From Pseudomonadota bacterium (lineage in GTDB: Bacteria; Pseudomonadota; Gammaproteobacteria; Burkholderiales; Burkholderiaceae_C), in assembly GCA_020161775.1 (NCBI GenBank), contig JAIUOW010000007.1, positions 62,001 to 126,000 on the forward strand: a stretch of 64,000 bases of DNA, written 5' to 3'. This document shows positions 1-13,813 of this stretch, piece by piece. A model generated the notes under the pieces. The model saw only the letters and a program-made list of their open reading frames with translations, searched no databases and had not been told where the DNA came from. Position numbers and translations under genes: made by a program. The first letter of the stretch is position 1. Each line of letters opens with the position of its first letter.

Positions 1-164
1 CCGGCACGGCCGGGGATGGCCTGGCCACGCCAGAGCCACCCGCTGGTAACGCCATGCCGGCCATGGCGGGCGCCAAATGCCCGGAATGCGGTGCCCACGC
101 AGTCATCCGCAAGGACGGTTGCGACTGGTGCACCCAGTGCGGCCACATCGGCTCATGCGGGTGA
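1..164 (+). CDS. nrdJ: Adenosylcobalamin-dependent ribonucleotide reductase, C-terminal end (partial)
   Basis: Only the last 53 codons are present; the gene enters from the left edge in the frame starting at base 3 and stops with TGA at 162-164. The tail carries a Cys-rich pattern, CPEC followed by RKDGC, CTQC and a terminal GSCG, which is the zinc-binding/redox C-terminus typical of class II (B12-dependent) ribonucleotide reductases that reduce ribonucleotides in the cytoplasm. The body of the enzyme is outside the window, so the assignment rests on this tail alone. It is recognisable enough that I prefer it to a generic zinc-ribbon protein. Confidence 0.8.
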   Translation, partial: GTAGDGLATPEPPAGNAMPAMAGAKCPECGAHAVIRKDGCDWCTQCGHIGSCG

Positions 165-180
165 GCCGGTGGCGGGCCTT

Positions 181-588
181 TCAGGAAAACACCAGCGGCT
201 CGCCTTGCGGGTCCAGTGCCATGTACGGCGCCAGATCGCCCGCGCGCAGGCCCTCGACCATCCTGGCCAGCGCCGCATCCACGCGCGAGGCCGCAGGCGG
301 CTGCCCGTCCTGCCCCGCCAGCGTGGCAATGAACACCACCTGCCAGGGCGGGCAGGCGCTGCGCGCTTCTTCCACCAGCGCCTGGAAGCTTTGAAGCTCG
401 TCCGGCGTCTTGTCCACGCAAGCCAGCGGCTCCAGCACGCCGCCCTGCCCGGCGTCGAACCCCGCACGCTGCGCCGGCGTGGCGTCGTCGGGCAACCGGG
501 CGGCGGCAAACACAAAAAGAAGCTGCTGCGGCTGGGACTGGGCCGCGGCCGCCTGCAGCAATTGGTCGAAGTGGGACAAGGTGCTCAT
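181..588 (-). CDS. Small conserved protein downstream of nrdJ, function unknown
   Basis: A 135-residue protein starting at ATG 588 (MSTLSHFDQLL). It is soluble, acidic, has no signal peptide or membrane segment, and reads like a lineage-conserved family with the segments LLFVFAAARLPDDATPAQR and a C-terminal QGEPLVF. It is convergent with the end of nrdJ, 16 bp away. Relatives are, as I recall, often labelled ribonucleotide reductase subunit alpha; nothing in this sequence supports catalysis, so that name probably comes from the neighbour. The reading frame stays open far upstream antisense to nnrS, but that extension is GC-driven and I do not include it. Confidence 0.7.
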   Translation of the reverse strand: MSTLSHFDQLLQAAAAQSQPQQLLFVFAAARLPDDATPAQRAGFDAGQGGVLEPLACVDKTPDELQSFQALVEEARSACPPWQVVFIATLAGQDGQPPAASRVDAALARMVEGLRAGDLAPYMALDPQGEPLVFS

Positions 589-705
589 GGCCACAGCATC
601 CTTCAAATCGGCCCGCCCTGCTTGACCCGCATCAAACGACCCCGGCCCCCGCTGGCGCAGGCACTTTCCACCTGCGCCACCGCCTGACACCTCAAGGAGC
701 CCGGC

Positions 706-1902
706 ATGAAGCCCCTCATCACCATTCACGAACCGCGGCGCGCGCCAGCGGCGGCGCCCGGCTTTGCCCTGTGGCAGTTGGGCTTTCGCCCGTTTTACCT
801 GCTGGCCAGCGCCTTTGCCGCACTGTCCATCGGGCTGTGGGCGCTGCAATTCGCGGGCTGGCTGGGCCAGCCCTATCTGCACGGACCCCTGTGGCATGCC
901 CATGAAATGCTGTTTGGCTTCACGCTGGCGGTGATCGTGGGCTTTTTGTTCACCGCCGGGCGCAACTGGTCCGGCCTGCCCACGCCCACGGGCCTGCCGC
1001 TGGCCGCGCTGGCGGCCTTGTGGGTCGCTGCCCGCGTGCTGGTGCTGACGCCCTTTGGCTGGGCTGCGGCGCTGGCCAACGTGGCCTTTCCGCTGGCGGC
1101 CGCGGTCGCGCTGGCCATTCCGTTCGTGCGCGCGGGTGTCCGGCGCAATTACTTCTTCATCGCGCTGCTGGTGCTGCTGGCCGCCGCGGCGCTGGCCATC
1201 CACCTGGAGCGGCTGGGCGTGCTGGCGGTGCCCAGCTGGCTGGGCGTGCAGCTCGCGCTGGACATCGTGCTGTTCATCATGGTGGTCATGGGTGGGCGGG
1301 TGATTCCGATGTTCACCAACAATGGCGTGCCGGGCGCGCGGGCGACGCGCCAGCCGGTGGTGGAAAAAGCCGCGCTGGGCCTGGTGCTGGCGCTGGCGGC
1401 TGCCGACGCCGCACAGCTGCAAGGCGGCTGGCTCGGGGCGCTGGCGGGCGCATGCGCGCTGGCGCATCTGGTGCGCTGGCTGCTCTGGCAACCCTGGAAA
1501 ACCTGGCGCGCACCGCTGGTGTGGGTGCTGCATGCCGCCTACCTGTGGATCGTGGTGCACCTGGCGCTGCGCGCGCTGGCAGCGCTGGCCTGGGCAGCGC
1601 CCTCCACGGCAACGCATGCGCTGACCGTGGGCGCGGCGGGCGGGCTGATCATCGGCATGATGACGCGCACCGCCAGGGGCCATACCGGCCGGCCGTTGCG
1701 CGCCAGCCGGGCCGACCTGGCGTGCTACCTGCTTGTGGGCGCCGCCGCCCTGGTGCGCGTGCTGGTGCCCTGGGCCGTGCCCGCATGGACGATGCCCGCG
1801 GTCCTGGTGTCGGCGGCGCTGTGGTCCAGCGGCTTCGCCCTGTATGCCGTGTGCTACTGGCCGGTGCTGACCCGCGCGCGGCTGGACGGGCAACCCGGCT
1901 GA
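706..1902 (+). CDS. NnrS family haem/copper membrane protein
   Basis: A 398-residue polytopic membrane protein with about twelve hydrophobic segments across its length. The family marks are visible: FRPFYLLA near the N-terminus, WHAHEMLFGF around residue 65 with conserved His, GRVIPMFTNNG in the middle and MMTRTARGHTGRPL near residue 320. NnrS proteins are inner-membrane haem- and copper-containing proteins tied to nitric oxide stress or denitrification. No nitrite or NO reductase gene is nearby, so a general nitrosative-stress role is an inference. An AAGGAG Shine-Dalgarno lies 6 nt before the ATG. Confidence 0.9.
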   Translation: MKPLITIHEPRRAPAAAPGFALWQLGFRPFYLLASAFAALSIGLWALQFAGWLGQPYLHGPLWHAHEMLFGFTLAVIVGFLFTAGRNWSGLPTPTGLPLAALAALWVAARVLVLTPFGWAAALANVAFPLAAAVALAIPFVRAGVRRNYFFIALLVLLAAAALAIHLERLGVLAVPSWLGVQLALDIVLFIMVVMGGRVIPMFTNNGVPGARATRQPVVEKAALGLVLALAAADAAQLQGGWLGALAGACALAHLVRWLLWQPWKTWRAPLVWVLHAAYLWIVVHLALRALAALAWAAPSTATHALTVGAAGGLIIGMMTRTARGHTGRPLRASRADLACYLLVGAAALVRVLVPWAVPAWTMPAVLVSAALWSSGFALYAVCYWPVLTRARLDGQPG

Positions 1903-1923
1903 AGGCGCCCGCAGGGCCGGTGA

Positions 1924-1929
1924 CACAAT
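1924..1929 (+). promoter_or_regulatory. Putative extended -10 (TGA-CACAAT) of a leaderless DUF72 gene
   Basis: CACAAT preceded by TGA (extended -10 TGn) ends exactly 7 nt before the ATG at 1937, and there is no Shine-Dalgarno. The start point would fall on or next to the A of the start codon. No good -35 is visible. Confidence 0.4.
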
Positions 1930-1936
1930 CGGCCGC

Positions 1937-3028
1937 ATGACATCTGAAGGCCCGGATCTTTTTGGCGACGCGGGCCCGCCAGTGCCCCCACCGGTCAGGA
2001 AAGCCGCGCGCCCTCGTACCGGTGTGCTGCCCGGCGTGCTGCCCGCCGTGGTGGATGCAGACACCCGCCGCATTGCCGACGCCGTGCCACGGCGCATCCG
2101 CCTGGGCACGTCGTCATGGAGCTTTCCAGGCTGGACCGGCCTGGTCTGGGGCAACGCCTGCAGCGACGCGGCGCTGGCCAAAAGCGGGCTCGGCGCCTAC
2201 GCCCAGCACCCCGCGCTGCGCACGGTCAGCCTGGACCGCACGTTCTACCGGCCGCTGTCGGCCAGCCAGTACGCGGCCTATGCCGCCCAGGTGCCGGACG
2301 ACTTCCGCTTCGTGGTCAAGGCGCCCAGCCTGATCACCGATGCCGTGGTGCGGGGCGAAGCCGGGCGCGGCATGCAACCCAACCCGGCGTTCCTGGACCC
2401 TGCGCTGGCGGTGTCTGAATTCGTCCAGCCCGCGCTGGACGGCCTGGGTGCGCACATCGGCGCGCTGGTCTTCCAGCTCAGCCCGTTGCCTGCCGCCTGG
2501 CTGCAACGGCTGCCCGAGCTGCTGGAGCGCCTGGCGGCCCTGCTCGCTGCGCTGCCACCGCTCAAGCCGGTTGCGCCTGACGGCATCGTGGCGGTGGAGG
2601 TGCGCAACCCGGAACTGCTGACGCCAGCCTTCGCTGCCGTGCTGCGCGCGGCGGGCGCCACTTACTGCCTGGGTTTGCATCCGCGCCTGCCGCCGGTGCA
2701 GGACCAGTTGCCCGTGCTGCGCGCGCTGTGGCCGGGGCCACTGGTGTGCCGCTGGAGCCTGCACGGCCGCCATGGCGCGCAGGGCTACGAAGAAGCCAAG
2801 GGGCTGTACGAACCCTTTGACCGGCTGGTGGACCCGGACCCGGCCACGCGCGGCGTGCTGGCCAGGGTGATGGCCGCCACGGCCGCCGCCGGGCACAACG
2901 TCTATGTCACGGTGAACAACAAGGCCGAGGGTTCGGCGCCGCTGTCGGTGCTGGCCCTGGCGCAGGCGGTGGGCGGCTCAGCGCCCGGGGCCGCCGGCCC
3001 GGTGGGCCAGCTCGACGGCGCTTCCTGA
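1937..3028 (+). CDS. DUF72 (YecE-like) TIM-barrel protein
   Basis: A 363-residue protein with a proline-rich, poorly conserved N-terminal tail of about 50 residues, then a DUF72 domain opening with IRLGTSSWSFPGW and continuing through LDRTFYRPLS, FRFVVKAPSLIT, EVRNPELL and VYVTVNNKAEGSAP. The family adopts a TIM barrel related to xylose-isomerase-like folds; its biochemical activity is not established. Its 3' end overlaps the oppositely transcribed cyclase gene by 51 bp. The ATG has no Shine-Dalgarno but a -10-like hexamer at 1924-1929. Confidence 0.85.
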   Translation: MTSEGPDLFGDAGPPVPPPVRKAARPRTGVLPGVLPAVVDADTRRIADAVPRRIRLGTSSWSFPGWTGLVWGNACSDAALAKSGLGAYAQHPALRTVSLDRTFYRPLSASQYAAYAAQVPDDFRFVVKAPSLITDAVVRGEAGRGMQPNPAFLDPALAVSEFVQPALDGLGAHIGALVFQLSPLPAAWLQRLPELLERLAALLAALPPLKPVAPDGIVAVEVRNPELLTPAFAAVLRAAGATYCLGLHPRLPPVQDQLPVLRALWPGPLVCRWSLHGRHGAQGYEEAKGLYEPFDRLVDPDPATRGVLARVMAATAAAGHNVYVTVNNKAEGSAPLSVLALAQAVGGSAPGAAGPVGQLDGAS

Positions 3029-3937
3029 GAGGTTGAAGCTCACCGTGGGCACGGTGAAGTCGCTGAACGGCGCGCCCAGGGCAATCTCGCCCTTGCCGTG
3101 CAGCACGCATTCGTCGCGGCGCAGCGCCAGCTCGGTGTCACTGCCGGCAAAGCGCACCCAGGTGCCGTAGCTGCTCAGGTCGGTCAGCACAAAGGTGCCG
3201 TTGCGCCATTCGATCTTGGCGTGCAGGCGCGACACGCGCTGGTCGTTGACGACGAACTCCGCCTCCACCACCCGGCCCAGGTGGATGGGCAGGTCCGTGG
3301 ACTTGAACGAGGCGTTCACGTCCAGCCATGACAGCTCGATCTGGCCCAGCACGGTGTCCGTCCGCTGGGCCTTGAGCAGATCCAGCGAACCCGGCGCCGT
3401 CAGCAGTTCCGACACCACTTCCTCGTGCCATTCAATCCGGTACACCACGCGCTTTTCGGCCTTGCCGCGGATGCTGATGGGGCCCAGGCTGCGAAAGCGC
3501 ACACCCTCCGGCGGGTTGGCAATGCGGTCCACCACGGTGTCAGTGGCCCAGATCTGGTCCGCGCCGGACAGGTCGGACAGGCGCGAAGCCACGTTCACCG
3601 CGTCGCCATAACAGTCGCCGTCCACTTCGACGATTTCGCCGCAGGCCACACCCACCTGCAACCGCATGCGCAGCTTGGGCGGCCAGTTGAGAATGCGTTT
3701 GAGGTGGTTGCGCTGCAGCTCGACCACGGCGTTGACGGCATCGCTTTCCCGCGGAAATACCGCAAGCACGCCGTCGCCCAGGGTTTTGACAACCCGCCCG
3801 CCGTGGGCCTCGCAGACCTGGCTGATCCATTGGGTCAGGCGGGTAATCGCCTGCGTCGCCTTGGCATTACCCAGGGCCTCAAAGACGCCGGTGCTTCCCG
3901 TCAAGTCTGCAAATACAACCGTACTATTGACAGCCAT
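2978..3937 (-). CDS. Class III adenylate/guanylate cyclase with C-terminal FHA domain
   Basis: A 319-residue cytosolic protein. Residues about 5-170 form a class III nucleotide cyclase domain: VVFADLTGST carries the first metal Asp (D11), KTLGDGVLAVF the second (D55), and GDAVNVASRLS the conserved Asn-Arg region. Residues about 210-290 are an FHA phosphothreonine-binding domain (LGR, then RVSRLHAKIEW and LSSYGTWVR). The catalytic residues look intact, so cyclic nucleotide production is plausible; the substrate cannot be told from what I can see. The FHA domain suggests control by a Ser/Thr kinase encoded elsewhere. Its end overlaps the DUF72 gene convergently by 51 bp. Confidence 0.85.
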   Translation of the reverse strand: MAVNSTVVFADLTGSTGVFEALGNAKATQAITRLTQWISQVCEAHGGRVVKTLGDGVLAVFPRESDAVNAVVELQRNHLKRILNWPPKLRMRLQVGVACGEIVEVDGDCYGDAVNVASRLSDLSGADQIWATDTVVDRIANPPEGVRFRSLGPISIRGKAEKRVVYRIEWHEEVVSELLTAPGSLDLLKAQRTDTVLGQIELSWLDVNASFKSTDLPIHLGRVVEAEFVVNDQRVSRLHAKIEWRNGTFVLTDLSSYGTWVRFAGSDTELALRRDECVLHGKGEIALGAPFSDFTVPTVSFNLSGSAVELAHRAGGPGR

Positions 3938-4174
3938 GCCCCGCCGTTGTGGAGTTGTTCTGCGGCGAGTTTAGAGCATGTGCGCCTGCGCCACGCTCGG
4001 CGCGAATCCGATCAGAAAATAGAATTAACCTCACGAATCGTTACCAAGTGATTGATTTGGCGTGTTGTTTTCCGTTAACTACGTCACAGCTTTGACTTGC
4101 GTTCAGGGCATGCTCGGCATAAGTTGTCAGACCCCCACAGCAAATTCGTTTCCCGTACGACAAAAAAAGAGCCC

Positions 4175-4519
4175 ATGCGTTGGATCAAACCCAATCTTCG
4201 AAGCAGCATTTACGGATTGCTGGGCGCATCGTCCCAGCCTTCGGAGTCCATGCTGGAGAACGGCACGGAAGACATCCGCCAGGCCATGCTGGACATGCTC
4301 GGGACCACCGGCGCCCAGCAGTTCCCGCAGGTCACACGCCGCGTGCGCTATGCCAATGACGTGCAGGCGCTGTGGTACCTGCGTGGCGACCTGATGGCCG
4401 CCCTGTCAGCCATGCAGGGCGAAGTCCAGGCGCGTGAGCAGATCCTGAGGCTCACGGCGATGTTCAAGGGGCTGTTGCCCGCCGGCCTCACGTCCCGCCC
4501 CAGCCCGCTGATCGGCTGA
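4175..4519 (+). CDS. Hypothetical protein, 114 aa
   Basis: I do not recognise a domain. The protein starts at ATG 4175 (MRWIKPNL), is soluble, and is mostly helical in appearance, with ALWYLRGDLMAALSAMQGE followed by a basic-acidic helix and a Pro-rich tail ending PSPLIG. Codon usage matches its neighbours and the stop lies just before a strong hairpin, which argues that it is a real gene. It stands alone: divergent from the cyclase gene across a 237-bp AT-richer gap and convergent with ldcA. The segment with MLENGTEDIRQAML could be a small regulatory or adaptor helix pair, but that is a guess. Confidence 0.6.
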   Translation: MRWIKPNLRSSIYGLLGASSQPSESMLENGTEDIRQAMLDMLGTTGAQQFPQVTRRVRYANDVQALWYLRGDLMAALSAMQGEVQAREQILRLTAMFKGLLPAGLTSRPSPLIG

Positions 4520-4543
4520 AACCGCGCGGCCTGGGCCGCAGGT

Positions 4544-4544
<1 letters not shown>
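4520..4544. terminator. Hairpin between convergent genes
   Basis: Inverted repeat with core GCGGCC-TG-GGCCGC and outer AACC/GGTT arms in the 24-bp gap between the stops of the hypothetical gene and ldcA. No T-tract follows on either strand, so it may be a weak bidirectional terminator or simply an mRNA 3'-end stabiliser. Confidence 0.4.
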
Positions 4545-7507
<2,963 letters not shown>

Positions 7508-7514
7508 GCGCGCC

Positions 7515-7520
7515 ATTGTG
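7515..7520 (-). promoter_or_regulatory. Putative -10 (CACAAT) of leaderless paiB
   Basis: On the minus strand CACAAT is followed by 7 nt and then the ATG of the PaiB gene. There is no Shine-Dalgarno and no convincing -35. Confidence 0.35.
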
Positions 7521-7553
7521 CCGCTTGTGCCGCGCCAGCCGGGCGCGCGCCGG

Positions 7554-8552
7554 TCAGTCTTTCAGCCCTGCCACCACCGTGGCCCACAGCTCGGTCGCCG
7601 GGTTGGCGGACTTCATGTCGCCCAGGAAGGCCAGGCCAAACGCCAGGTCCAGCGTCAGGTCCATGTGGATGCCGGGCATGTCCAGCTTGACGTGCGGGTA
7701 AGTGAACGCCGCCAGGCTGCCTTCGATTTCCAGCTGTGATGCGCCGGGCACCAGCGCGCAGAAGTCGCGCTCACCCAGGCTGCCCAGGGCGCCGTGCGTG
7801 GGCAGGCGCCGGCGCAGCACCTGGGCCAGCAGCTGGCGGATGATGCCGGCCTGCGCCTTGTCGCCGTCCCCCGTCAAGGCGGCGTAGTTGCGCACCCGCA
7901 CGTAGCACAGCGCAGCCGTCGTGCCCTGGCGCATGCAATCCGCCACGGTCATGCTCACGAGCTCACGGAAGCTGCGGGCATTCCAGCAGCCGGTGGCCGG
8001 GTCCACACTGGCGCGCCGTTCGGCCTGGCCCAGCGCGGTGATCAGCTGGCGCTGGGTGGTGCCCATGGCGTCCAGGCGAAGCTCGGCCTCGGCCATGGCG
8101 GCCAGGTCCTCCATGCCCAGGATGTCCTGCTGTGTGAAGTTGCGCACCTGGTTGTCCAGCGCGCACAAAGTGCCCACGCGCACGCCCGGCGCAATGGTCA
8201 GCGGGATGCCCAGGTACGAGCGGATGTAGGGCGGGCCGGTGACCAGCGGGTTGTCCCAGAAGCGCGGGTCATTGGTGGCATCGGGTACGGCCAGCACCTT
8301 GCCGGACGCCACCGCATGGCCGCAAAACGAGATGTTGCGAGGCGTCTCCGCCTCCGCCAGGCCCTGGGCCGAGCGGAACCACTGGGCGTCGCGCTCCACG
8401 ATGGAGATCAGCGCAATGGGCACATTCAGCAGGCGGCGCACCGTGCGCGTGATGCGGTCAAACCGCTCTTCGCGCGGCACGAACGCGCACAGGGCCTGGT
8501 CCATGGCCGCCAGGCGTTCGGCTTCGTTGTCGGGGATGGGGGGAGCGATCAT
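7554..8552 (-). CDS. GAF sensor protein with degenerate GGDEF domain
   Basis: A 332-residue cytosolic protein. Residues about 20-160 form a GAF domain (FDRITRTVRRLLNVPIALIS, RNISFCGHAV, RSYLGIPLT, GTLCALD). Residues about 185-330 look like a diguanylate cyclase remnant: DPATGCWNARSF replaces the DxLTGLxNR region, and the GG(D/E)EF signature is replaced by LGERDF, so catalytic c-di-GMP synthesis is unlikely. It probably senses a small ligand and acts through protein contacts or c-di-GMP binding. It is in the same direction as guaA, 53 bp upstream of it on the map but downstream in transcription. Confidence 0.8.
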   Translation of the reverse strand: MIAPPIPDNEAERLAAMDQALCAFVPREERFDRITRTVRRLLNVPIALISIVERDAQWFRSAQGLAEAETPRNISFCGHAVASGKVLAVPDATNDPRFWDNPLVTGPPYIRSYLGIPLTIAPGVRVGTLCALDNQVRNFTQQDILGMEDLAAMAEAELRLDAMGTTQRQLITALGQAERRASVDPATGCWNARSFRELVSMTVADCMRQGTTAALCYVRVRNYAALTGDGDKAQAGIIRQLLAQVLRRRLPTHGALGSLGERDFCALVPGASQLEIEGSLAAFTYPHVKLDMPGIHMDLTLDLAFGLAFLGDMKSANPATELWATVVAGLKD

Positions 8553-8605
8553 GGTGATGGGTACGTCTCAGGCAGGAGGTGTACGCAACAGGGCCGCGCG
8601 CGGAT

Positions 8606-10219
8606 TCATTCCCACTCGATGGTGGCCGGTGGTTTGCTGGACACGTCATAGGTCACGCGGTTGATGCCGCGCACCTCGTTGATGATGCGGCTGGACACCT
8701 TCTTGAGCAGCGCATAGGGCAGCTCGGCCCAGTCGGCCGTCATGAAGTCGCTGGTCTGCACGGCGCGCAGGGCCACGACGTAATCGTAGGTGCGGCCGTC
8801 GCCCATCACGCCCACGCTCTTGACCGGCAGGAACACGGTGAACGCCTGGCTGGTCAGGTCGTACCAGGTCTTGCCGGTGGCTTCGTCGCGGAAGTTGCGC
8901 AGTTCCTCGATGAAGATCGCGTCGGCACGGCGCAGCAGGTCGGCGTATTCCTTTTTCACCTCGCCCAGGATGCGCACGCCCAGGCCGGGGCCGGGGAACG
9001 GGTGGCGGTACACCATCTCGGGCGGCAGGCCCAGCGCCACGCCCAGCTCGCGCACCTCGTCCTTGAACAGATCGCGCAGCGGCTCCAGCAGCTTCAGGCC
9101 CAGCTGTTCGGGCAGGCCGCCCACGTTGTGGTGGCTCTTGATGGTGACGGCCTTCTTGCTCTTGGCGCCGCCGGATTCGATGACGTCGGGATAGATCGTG
9201 CCCTGAGCGAGCCACTTGGCTCCTTTGGCGCCTGCGCTGGTCAGTTTTGCTGCCTCCTGCTTGAACACCGTGACGAATTCACCGCCGATGATCTTGCGCT
9301 TGGCCTCCGGGTCGCTCACGCCGGCCAGCTTGCCCAGGAACAGCTCGCTGGCGTCCACGCGGATGACCTTGGCGTGCAGCTTGCCCACGAACATGTCCAT
9401 GACCATGTCGCCTTCGTTCAGGCGCAGCAGGCCATGGTCCACGAACACGCAGGTCAGCTGGTCGCCAATGGCGCGGTGAATCAGCGCCGCCGCCACGGAC
9501 GAATCCACGCCGCCCGACAGGCCCAGGATCACCTCCTCGTCACCCACCTGCTGGCGGATCAGGTCCACGGCTTCGGCAATGTGGTCACGCATCACCCAGT
9601 CAGGTTTGGCCTGGCAAATACCCAGCACAAACCGCTCAAGAATGGCCTTGCCCTGCTGGGTGTGGGTGACTTCCGGGTGAAACTGCACGGCATAGAAATG
9701 CCGGGTTTCGTCGGCCATGCCGGCGATCGGGCAGCTGTCGGTGCTGGCCATGAGCTTGAAGCCCGGCGGCAGCTCGGTCACCTTGTCGCCATGGCTCATC
9801 CAGACATTGAGCATGCCATGGCCTTCCGGCGTGGTGAAGTCGGCAATGTCTTTCAGCAACGCCGTGTGGCCCCGGGCGCGCACGGCCGCAAAGCCGAATT
9901 CGCGCTTGTGGCCACCTTCGACCTTGCCGCCCAGCTGGTGGGCCATGGTCTGCATGCCGTAGCAAATGCCCAGCACCGGCACGCCCAGCTCGAACACCGC
10001 CTGGGGCGCCTTGTCGGTGGTGTCCTCGTACACGCTGGCATGGCTGCCAGAGAGGATCACACCCTTGAGGGTGCCGTCGGCGGCGTACTGCCTCACCCAC
10101 TCGTCGGTCACGTCACAGGGATGGACTTCACAGAACACATGCGCTTCGCGCACGCGCCGGGCGATCAGCTGGGTGACCTGTGAGCCGAAGTCGAGGATGA
10201 GGATTTTCTGGTGTGTCAT
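8606..10219 (-). CDS. guaA: GMP synthase (glutamine-hydrolysing)
   Basis: A 537-residue enzyme that aminates XMP to GMP using glutamine. The N-terminal class I amidotransferase has Cys86 in LGICYGMQ, His181 and Glu183 in QFHPEVTH; the ATP pyrophosphatase P-loop is LSGGVDSS at about 234-241; the C-terminal dimerisation domain ends ATIEWE, as usual for GuaA. All catalytic residues are present. Its ATG overlaps the stop of the kbp gene by 4 bp (ATGA), so guaB, kbp and guaA appear to form one transcription unit for the two steps from IMP to GMP. Confidence 0.97.
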   Translation of the reverse strand: MTHQKILILDFGSQVTQLIARRVREAHVFCEVHPCDVTDEWVRQYAADGTLKGVILSGSHASVYEDTTDKAPQAVFELGVPVLGICYGMQTMAHQLGGKVEGGHKREFGFAAVRARGHTALLKDIADFTTPEGHGMLNVWMSHGDKVTELPPGFKLMASTDSCPIAGMADETRHFYAVQFHPEVTHTQQGKAILERFVLGICQAKPDWVMRDHIAEAVDLIRQQVGDEEVILGLSGGVDSSVAAALIHRAIGDQLTCVFVDHGLLRLNEGDMVMDMFVGKLHAKVIRVDASELFLGKLAGVSDPEAKRKIIGGEFVTVFKQEAAKLTSAGAKGAKWLAQGTIYPDVIESGGAKSKKAVTIKSHHNVGGLPEQLGLKLLEPLRDLFKDEVRELGVALGLPPEMVYRHPFPGPGLGVRILGEVKKEYADLLRRADAIFIEELRNFRDEATGKTWYDLTSQAFTVFLPVKSVGVMGDGRTYDYVVALRAVQTSDFMTADWAELPYALLKKVSSRIINEVRGINRVTYDVSSKPPATIEWE

Positions 10220-10713
10220 GCCTTGGGGGGGATACGCAGTACCTGTCCGGGGTAAATCTTGTCGGGGTGCGACAGCATGGGCTTGTTGGCCTCGAAGATC
10301 TGCATGTACGCGTTGGCGTTGCCGTAGAACTGCTTGGCGATGGCGCTCAGGGTATCGCCCCGGCTGACCAGGTGGTACTGGCTTTCGTCGGCCGGCTCGG
10401 CGCATTGCATCTCGTCAGCCACGCCCGCCACGTGTTGCACGTTGCCGCAGCACAGCACGATCTTTTCGCGGATTTCCTGGGTGGCCACCAGGCCGCTGAC
10501 AGTCACGATCTGGTCTGCGCCGTTGAAGCTCACCGTCAGGCCATCGGTTGGCAGGTTCTGCGTGCTGATGTAGTGCTTGATGGCCTCTGATGCGGCGGCG
10601 TTGGCCGCGGCTATTTTTTCCTCGTTCGTGGGCTCGGCAATGGCCGCAGCGACCTCCGGCTTCTTGCCGAACAGCTTTTCGCCCGCTTCTTTCAAAAAAG
10701 AGATCATTCCCAT
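10216..10713 (-). CDS. kbp: BON-LysM protein, potassium-binding Kbp (YgaU) family
   Basis: A 165-residue soluble protein with no signal peptide. A BON domain covers about residues 25-100 ([18 protein letters not shown]) and a LysM domain about 110-163 ([19 protein letters not shown] and YPGQVLRIP). This order is that of the E. coli Kbp/YgaU protein, a cytoplasmic potassium sensor. ATG 10713 is chosen because AGGAGT lies 7 nt upstream. Its position between guaB and guaA, overlapping guaA by 4 bp, is noteworthy, since IMP dehydrogenase is a K+-activated enzyme; any functional link is inference. Confidence 0.85.
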   Translation of the reverse strand: MGMISFLKEAGEKLFGKKPEVAAAIAEPTNEEKIAAANAAASEAIKHYISTQNLPTDGLTVSFNGADQIVTVSGLVATQEIREKIVLCCGNVQHVAGVADEMQCAEPADESQYHLVSRGDTLSAIAKQFYGNANAYMQIFEANKPMLSHPDKIYPGQVLRIPPKA

Positions 10714-10779
10714 AAAGCACTCCTGGTTGGTTGGAGCCACCGTTCTACACGATCGGCGTGACGCGTGGGGCGGCCTGGC

Positions 10780-12930
<2,151 letters not shown>

Positions 12931-12949
12931 TGGCGCGCGCCGCCCGCGC

Positions 12950-13294
12950 TCAGTAACCCGCTTTCGCGCCGGCGCGCCGGCTGGCAAACAGGCCAGCCGA
13001 CCGCGCCCCCTGGCGGGCAAAACGCTCGCGGCGTGCCACCTTGGGGTCCACCAGCAAGGGGCGGTAAACCTCCACACGGTCGTGGTCCCGCAGAACCTGC
13101 GTCAAGGCGGCCTTGCGCCGCCACACGCCCACCGACAGCGCAGCCAGCTCTTGGGCGCCGGGCTCCATCAGGCCGCTGGCCTGCAGCGCCTGCTGCACCG
13201 TGGCACCCGCGGGCAAGGTCAGCACCGCTTCGCGCACCGTGCGCGGGCCCGGTGACAACATCACCACGACGCGGATGAGCGCCTGCTCAGGCAT
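12950..13294 (-). CDS. rnfH: RnfH family ubiquitin-like protein
   Basis: A 114-residue protein with the beta-grasp pattern of RnfH: IRVVVMLSPGPRTVREAVLTLPAGATVQQALQ in two blocks, then VGVWRRKAALTQVLRDHDRVEVYRPLLVDPK. The C-terminal ~25 residues are basic and Ala/Arg-rich. The physiological role of RnfH is unsettled. The start ATG 13294 overlaps the end of ratA by 8 bp, the usual ratA-rnfH pairing, and smpB is divergent from this pair as in many proteobacteria. Confidence 0.9.
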   Translation of the reverse strand: MPEQALIRVVVMLSPGPRTVREAVLTLPAGATVQQALQASGLMEPGAQELAALSVGVWRRKAALTQVLRDHDRVEVYRPLLVDPKVARRERFARQGARSAGLFASRRAGAKAGY

Positions 13295-13727
13295 AGACCT
13301 GCTCAGCCCGTTTGACGAAAGCGTCCACCAGGCTGCCCGCGATACGGTCAAACACCGGCCCCACCAGCGCTGCCAGCGCGACGTTGTCAAAGCCGTAATG
13401 CAGGTCAAGCTCCACCCGGCAGGCCCGCTGGGTGCCGTCACCCAGCGGCACAAACCGCCACTGGCCGTCCAGCGTCGAGAACGGGCCGTTGAGCAGCTTC
13501 ATGGCCACTTCGCGGCCTGGCACATGGGCGTTGTGGGTGGTAAAGGTCTGGCGGATACCGCTGAAAGCAATGCCCACCTCGGCCTTCATGCCGCCAGCGT
13601 CGGTTTCAAGCACGGCGGCGTGGTCACACCAGGGCAGAAATTCGGGGTAGCGGGCCACGTCGGTCACCAGGGCGAACATTTCTTCGGCGCTGTACCAGAT
13701 GAGGACGGACTTGTGGACGTGTTTCAT
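13287..13727 (-). CDS. ratA: RatA/COQ10-like START-domain protein
   Basis: A 146-residue single-domain protein of the SRPBCC/START superfamily: MKHVHKSVLIWYSAEEMFALVTDVARYPEF is split by the helix-grip fold, followed by LPWCDHAAV, and it ends VDAFVKRAEQVYA. Relatives are called RatA, proposed to inhibit 70S ribosome assembly in E. coli, and are homologous to the eukaryotic ubiquinone-binding COQ10. The second role fits a housekeeping gene in an aerobic betaproteobacterium better. A TACAAT at 13779-13784 on the minus strand could be its -10 with a leader of about 45 nt. Confidence 0.9.
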   Translation of the reverse strand: MKHVHKSVLIWYSAEEMFALVTDVARYPEFLPWCDHAAVLETDAGGMKAEVGIAFSGIRQTFTTHNAHVPGREVAMKLLNGPFSTLDGQWRFVPLGDGTQRACRVELDLHYGFDNVALAALVGPVFDRIAGSLVDAFVKRAEQVYA

Positions 13728-13813
13728 TCTGCGAAAGGTGCCCGTGGGAACGTAAAATCGCGGCCCACGGCGCAATTGCATTGTATTGAGGCCACGGAAC
13801 CCCACATCACTTC

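Noticed and set aside
3938-4174. Possible small RNA or promoter in the 237-bp gap between the cyclase and the hypothetical gene
   Set aside because: The gap is AT-richer, but I found no well-spaced -35/-10 pair, hairpin with U-tract or conserved RNA motif.
7514-7516. Upstream ATG as start of paiB
   Set aside because: It overlaps the putative -10 hexamer, adds only three residues, and PaiB proteins normally begin MYQPP.
12950-13727. RatA-RnfH as a toxin-antitoxin module
   Set aside because: The pair is a conserved housekeeping arrangement; RatA belongs to the COQ10-like START family and RnfH is not an antitoxin-like DNA-binding protein.
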